DNA of 51,480 bases from Luteimonas mephitis DSM 12574 (lineage in GTDB: Bacteria > Pseudomonadota > Gammaproteobacteria > Xanthomonadales > Xanthomonadaceae): NCBI RefSeq assembly GCF_000422305.1, contig NZ_AULN01000020.1, positions 1 through 51,480 of the forward strand, written 5' to 3'. A program made the translations under genes and the position numbers. Numbering within the stretch: position 1 is the stretch's first letter; each line of letters opens with the position of its first letter. Shown here in pieces: positions 50,622-51,480 of the stretch. Below the pieces are notes generated by a model. It did not search any database and was not told the origin of the DNA. It worked only from the letters and a program-made list of their open reading frames with translations.

Positions 50622-51110
50622 ATGAAGGCTGAATTGCTAGTTGCTACGATGCTGTTAATGACATCTGCTGCCGCCGGAGCGCAGACGGCTTGCCCGCAGG
50701 GTGTAGCGGCTGGCGGTGCGCAGTGTGGTCCTTCTTCTCTGGTTGATTCCAGTGATTTATCCAGAGATATGCCGCCTGAGCCTCAAGCTGTATGGGTAGA
50801 TAGTTGGGGTGCAATAGCTAGCGACGCTAAAGGCGTGTTCGGTATCGTCACCGACTTGAGAAGTAAGCGATTGGCTAAAGCTGCTGCTGTTGACGAATGT
50901 CGCAAACGAGGTGGGACATGCAGTGTGAGCTTGGTCTTTAAGAACCAATGTGCTGCTGTGGGGTCGAGCACTCAAAGTTCATTTGCATCTGGTGCGCCGA
51001 CTATTGAAGAAGCAACAGCTAGAGCGATGAAGCGTTGTGAGGATGCAAATGGCAGGGGGAATTGCTGGGTCTATTATTCCGGGTGTAGCCATGCTTGGCG
51101 GATTCAGTAG
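50622..51110 (+). CDS. Exported DUF4189-domain protein, lower GC than neighbours
   Basis: A 162-residue protein with a signal peptide (LLVATMLLMTSAAAGAQTA). The mature part has the DUF4189 pattern: WGAIASDAKGVFGIVTDLRSK, then KAAAVDECRKRGGTCSVSLVFKNQCAAVG, and EEATARAMKRCEDANGRGNCWVYYSGCSH. Six or more Cys residues suggest periplasmic disulphides. Third positions use A and T freely, unlike the flanking genes, so the base composition is visibly lower in GC, a sign of recent transfer. It begins 1 base after the virB6 stop with GGAGACG as ribosome site, so it is co-transcribed with the T4SS. DUF4189 genes recur beside such systems; an immunity or accessory role is inference. Confidence 0.8.
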   Translation: MKAELLVATMLLMTSAAAGAQTACPQGVAAGGAQCGPSSLVDSSDLSRDMPPEPQAVWVDSWGAIASDAKGVFGIVTDLRSKRLAKAAAVDECRKRGGTCSVSLVFKNQCAAVGSSTQSSFASGAPTIEEATARAMKRCEDANGRGNCWVYYSGCSHAWRIQ

Positions 51111-51113
51111 GAG

Positions 51114-51220
51114 TATTCCCTTACTGATCTGATCAGTATCGGCGAGAGCGAGATAGCAAGTGAGAATGAAAGTCGTAGTTTCTGGTTCAGCAGCATCAGT
51201 ATGGCGGTCCTGCGATGACT
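51114..51220 (+). pseudogene. Frameshifted fragment of a second virB6 copy
   Basis: Translated from 51123, this reads TDLISIGESEIASENESRSF then WFSSISMA before a stop. It aligns with SIDVGESEIVNEAKNRNLWF and TGIGIAG of the intact virB6 at about 49900-49980. Near 51205 the frame slips by one base; adding it back gives AGPAMT against AGPAIT of virB6. The DNA matches too (GGCGAGAGCGAGAT against GGTGAAAGCGAGAT). Homology stops where the IS begins. It is the debris of a paralogous virB6, truncated by deletion and IS insertion. Confidence 0.75.
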
Positions 51221-51480
51221 GACAGTGGACTGCTGCCGGTTTCACAGACACCTGGTTTAGGTGTGATGATGAAACCGGAGGTGGCAAATGGCAAAGCGGA
51301 CCTTTACCCGAGAGTTCAAGGTTGAGGCGGTCAAGCTGGTGCGGGAGCGGGGAACATCGGTGGCGCAAGCCTCCCGGGACTTGGGGATCCATCTGAATGT
51401 GCTGCGCAAGTGGCTCAAGGATTACGACCAGGACCCGCAGCAGGCTTTCCCGGGCCAAGGGCAGATGAAGCCCGAACAGG
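51221..51480 (+). mobile_element. Left part of an IS3-family insertion sequence (right end outside window)
   Basis: The virB6 fragment is interrupted near 51221-51226. The following sequence contains TGGACTGCTGCCGG and an imperfect hairpin, CCGGTTTCA (51236-51244) pairing with TGAAACCGG (51269-51277), just before the transposase start. This fits the terminal region of an IS3-family element. The exact left tip and the target duplication cannot be fixed without the right end. Confidence 0.72.
51288..51480 (+). CDS. IS3-family transposase OrfA (partial)
   Basis: The visible 64 residues match the N-terminal helix-turn-helix of IS3-family OrfA: FTREFKVEAVKLVRERGTSV, AQASRDLGIHLNVLRKWLKD, then AFPGQGQMKPEQ, after which a leucine zipper normally follows. 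OrfA binds the IS ends. With OrfB it makes the transposase by a -1 frameshift, but the junction is outside the window. GGAGGTGGC is well placed before ATG 51288. The gene is open at the window edge and its completeness is unknown. Confidence 0.9.
   Translation, partial: MAKRTFTREFKVEAVKLVRERGTSVAQASRDLGIHLNVLRKWLKDYDQDPQQAFPGQGQMKPEQ

Noticed and set aside
50979..51458. 159-codon reverse-strand frame across the DUF4189 end and the IS
   Set aside because: It spans the IS junction and is antisense to OrfA; there is no domain or ribosome site.

Overview
The window is GC-rich chromosomal DNA from a gammaproteobacterium that looks like a member of the Xanthomonadaceae/Lysobacteraceae (Lysobacter, Luteimonas, Xanthomonas or Stenotrophomonas type). 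The main reasons are a type IV secretion locus with the Xanthomonadales gene order and a VirB7 carrying an N0-like domain, GTAG-headed palindromic repeats of the Stenotrophomonas SMAG/REP type, and several housekeeping neighbours typical of that group. The genus cannot be fixed from the sequence alone. No rRNA, tRNA or CRISPR array was seen.

Positions 1-36000 are mostly ordinary chromosome in short operons. Left to right they hold: a secreted M14 carboxypeptidase cut by the window edge; a glutathione transferase; a peptide transporter coupled to a rhomboid protease; a histone H1-like Lys/Ala-rich protein with a GNAT-type acetyltransferase; a reverse-strand operon of membrane protein, winged-helix regulator and M23 peptidase behind a clear promoter with an operator-like palindrome; rluF; two cold-shock genes with terminators; a DUF3298 lipoprotein; cfa; a methylthioinosine/methylthioadenosine phosphorylase; an FAD monooxygenase; an AidB-like acyl-CoA dehydrogenase; an ABC exporter with a YigZ protein; an ECF sigma/anti-sigma pair; and a GAF-GAF-GGDEF-EAL protein. 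After these come a repeat-rich gap, a VWA lipoprotein, a DUF1579 protein, a secreted hydrolase-like protein, a frameshifted aldehyde dehydrogenase, an array of REP-like palindromes abutting xseA, a secreted protein divergent from a CadC-like TPR regulator (followed by a decayed copy of the end of such a regulator), ispG, and a PAP2 phosphatase.

Positions 35674-51110 are the accessory part. A short FimV/HubP-like protein and an 81-residue orphan precede a complete T4SS: virD4, virB7, virB8, virB9, virB10, virB11, virB1, virB2, virB3, virB4, virB5, virB6. This is the arrangement of the bacteria-killing Xanthomonadales-like T4SS. VirD4, VirB4 and VirB11 are the ATPases, VirB7/9/10 the core complex, VirB3/6/8 the inner-membrane parts, VirB2/5 the pilus parts, and VirB1 the transglycosylase. 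A strong-looking promoter lies in the 406-base gap before virB7, and a palindrome-rich gap lies before virB1.

The 3' end is unstable. A lower-GC gene for an exported DUF4189 protein follows virB6. It is followed by a frameshifted scrap of a second virB6 copy, and then by the left end and first ORF of an IS3-family element that runs out of the window. Any effector/immunity pairs normally found with this system must lie beyond the IS or elsewhere, unless the DUF4189 protein is one of them.
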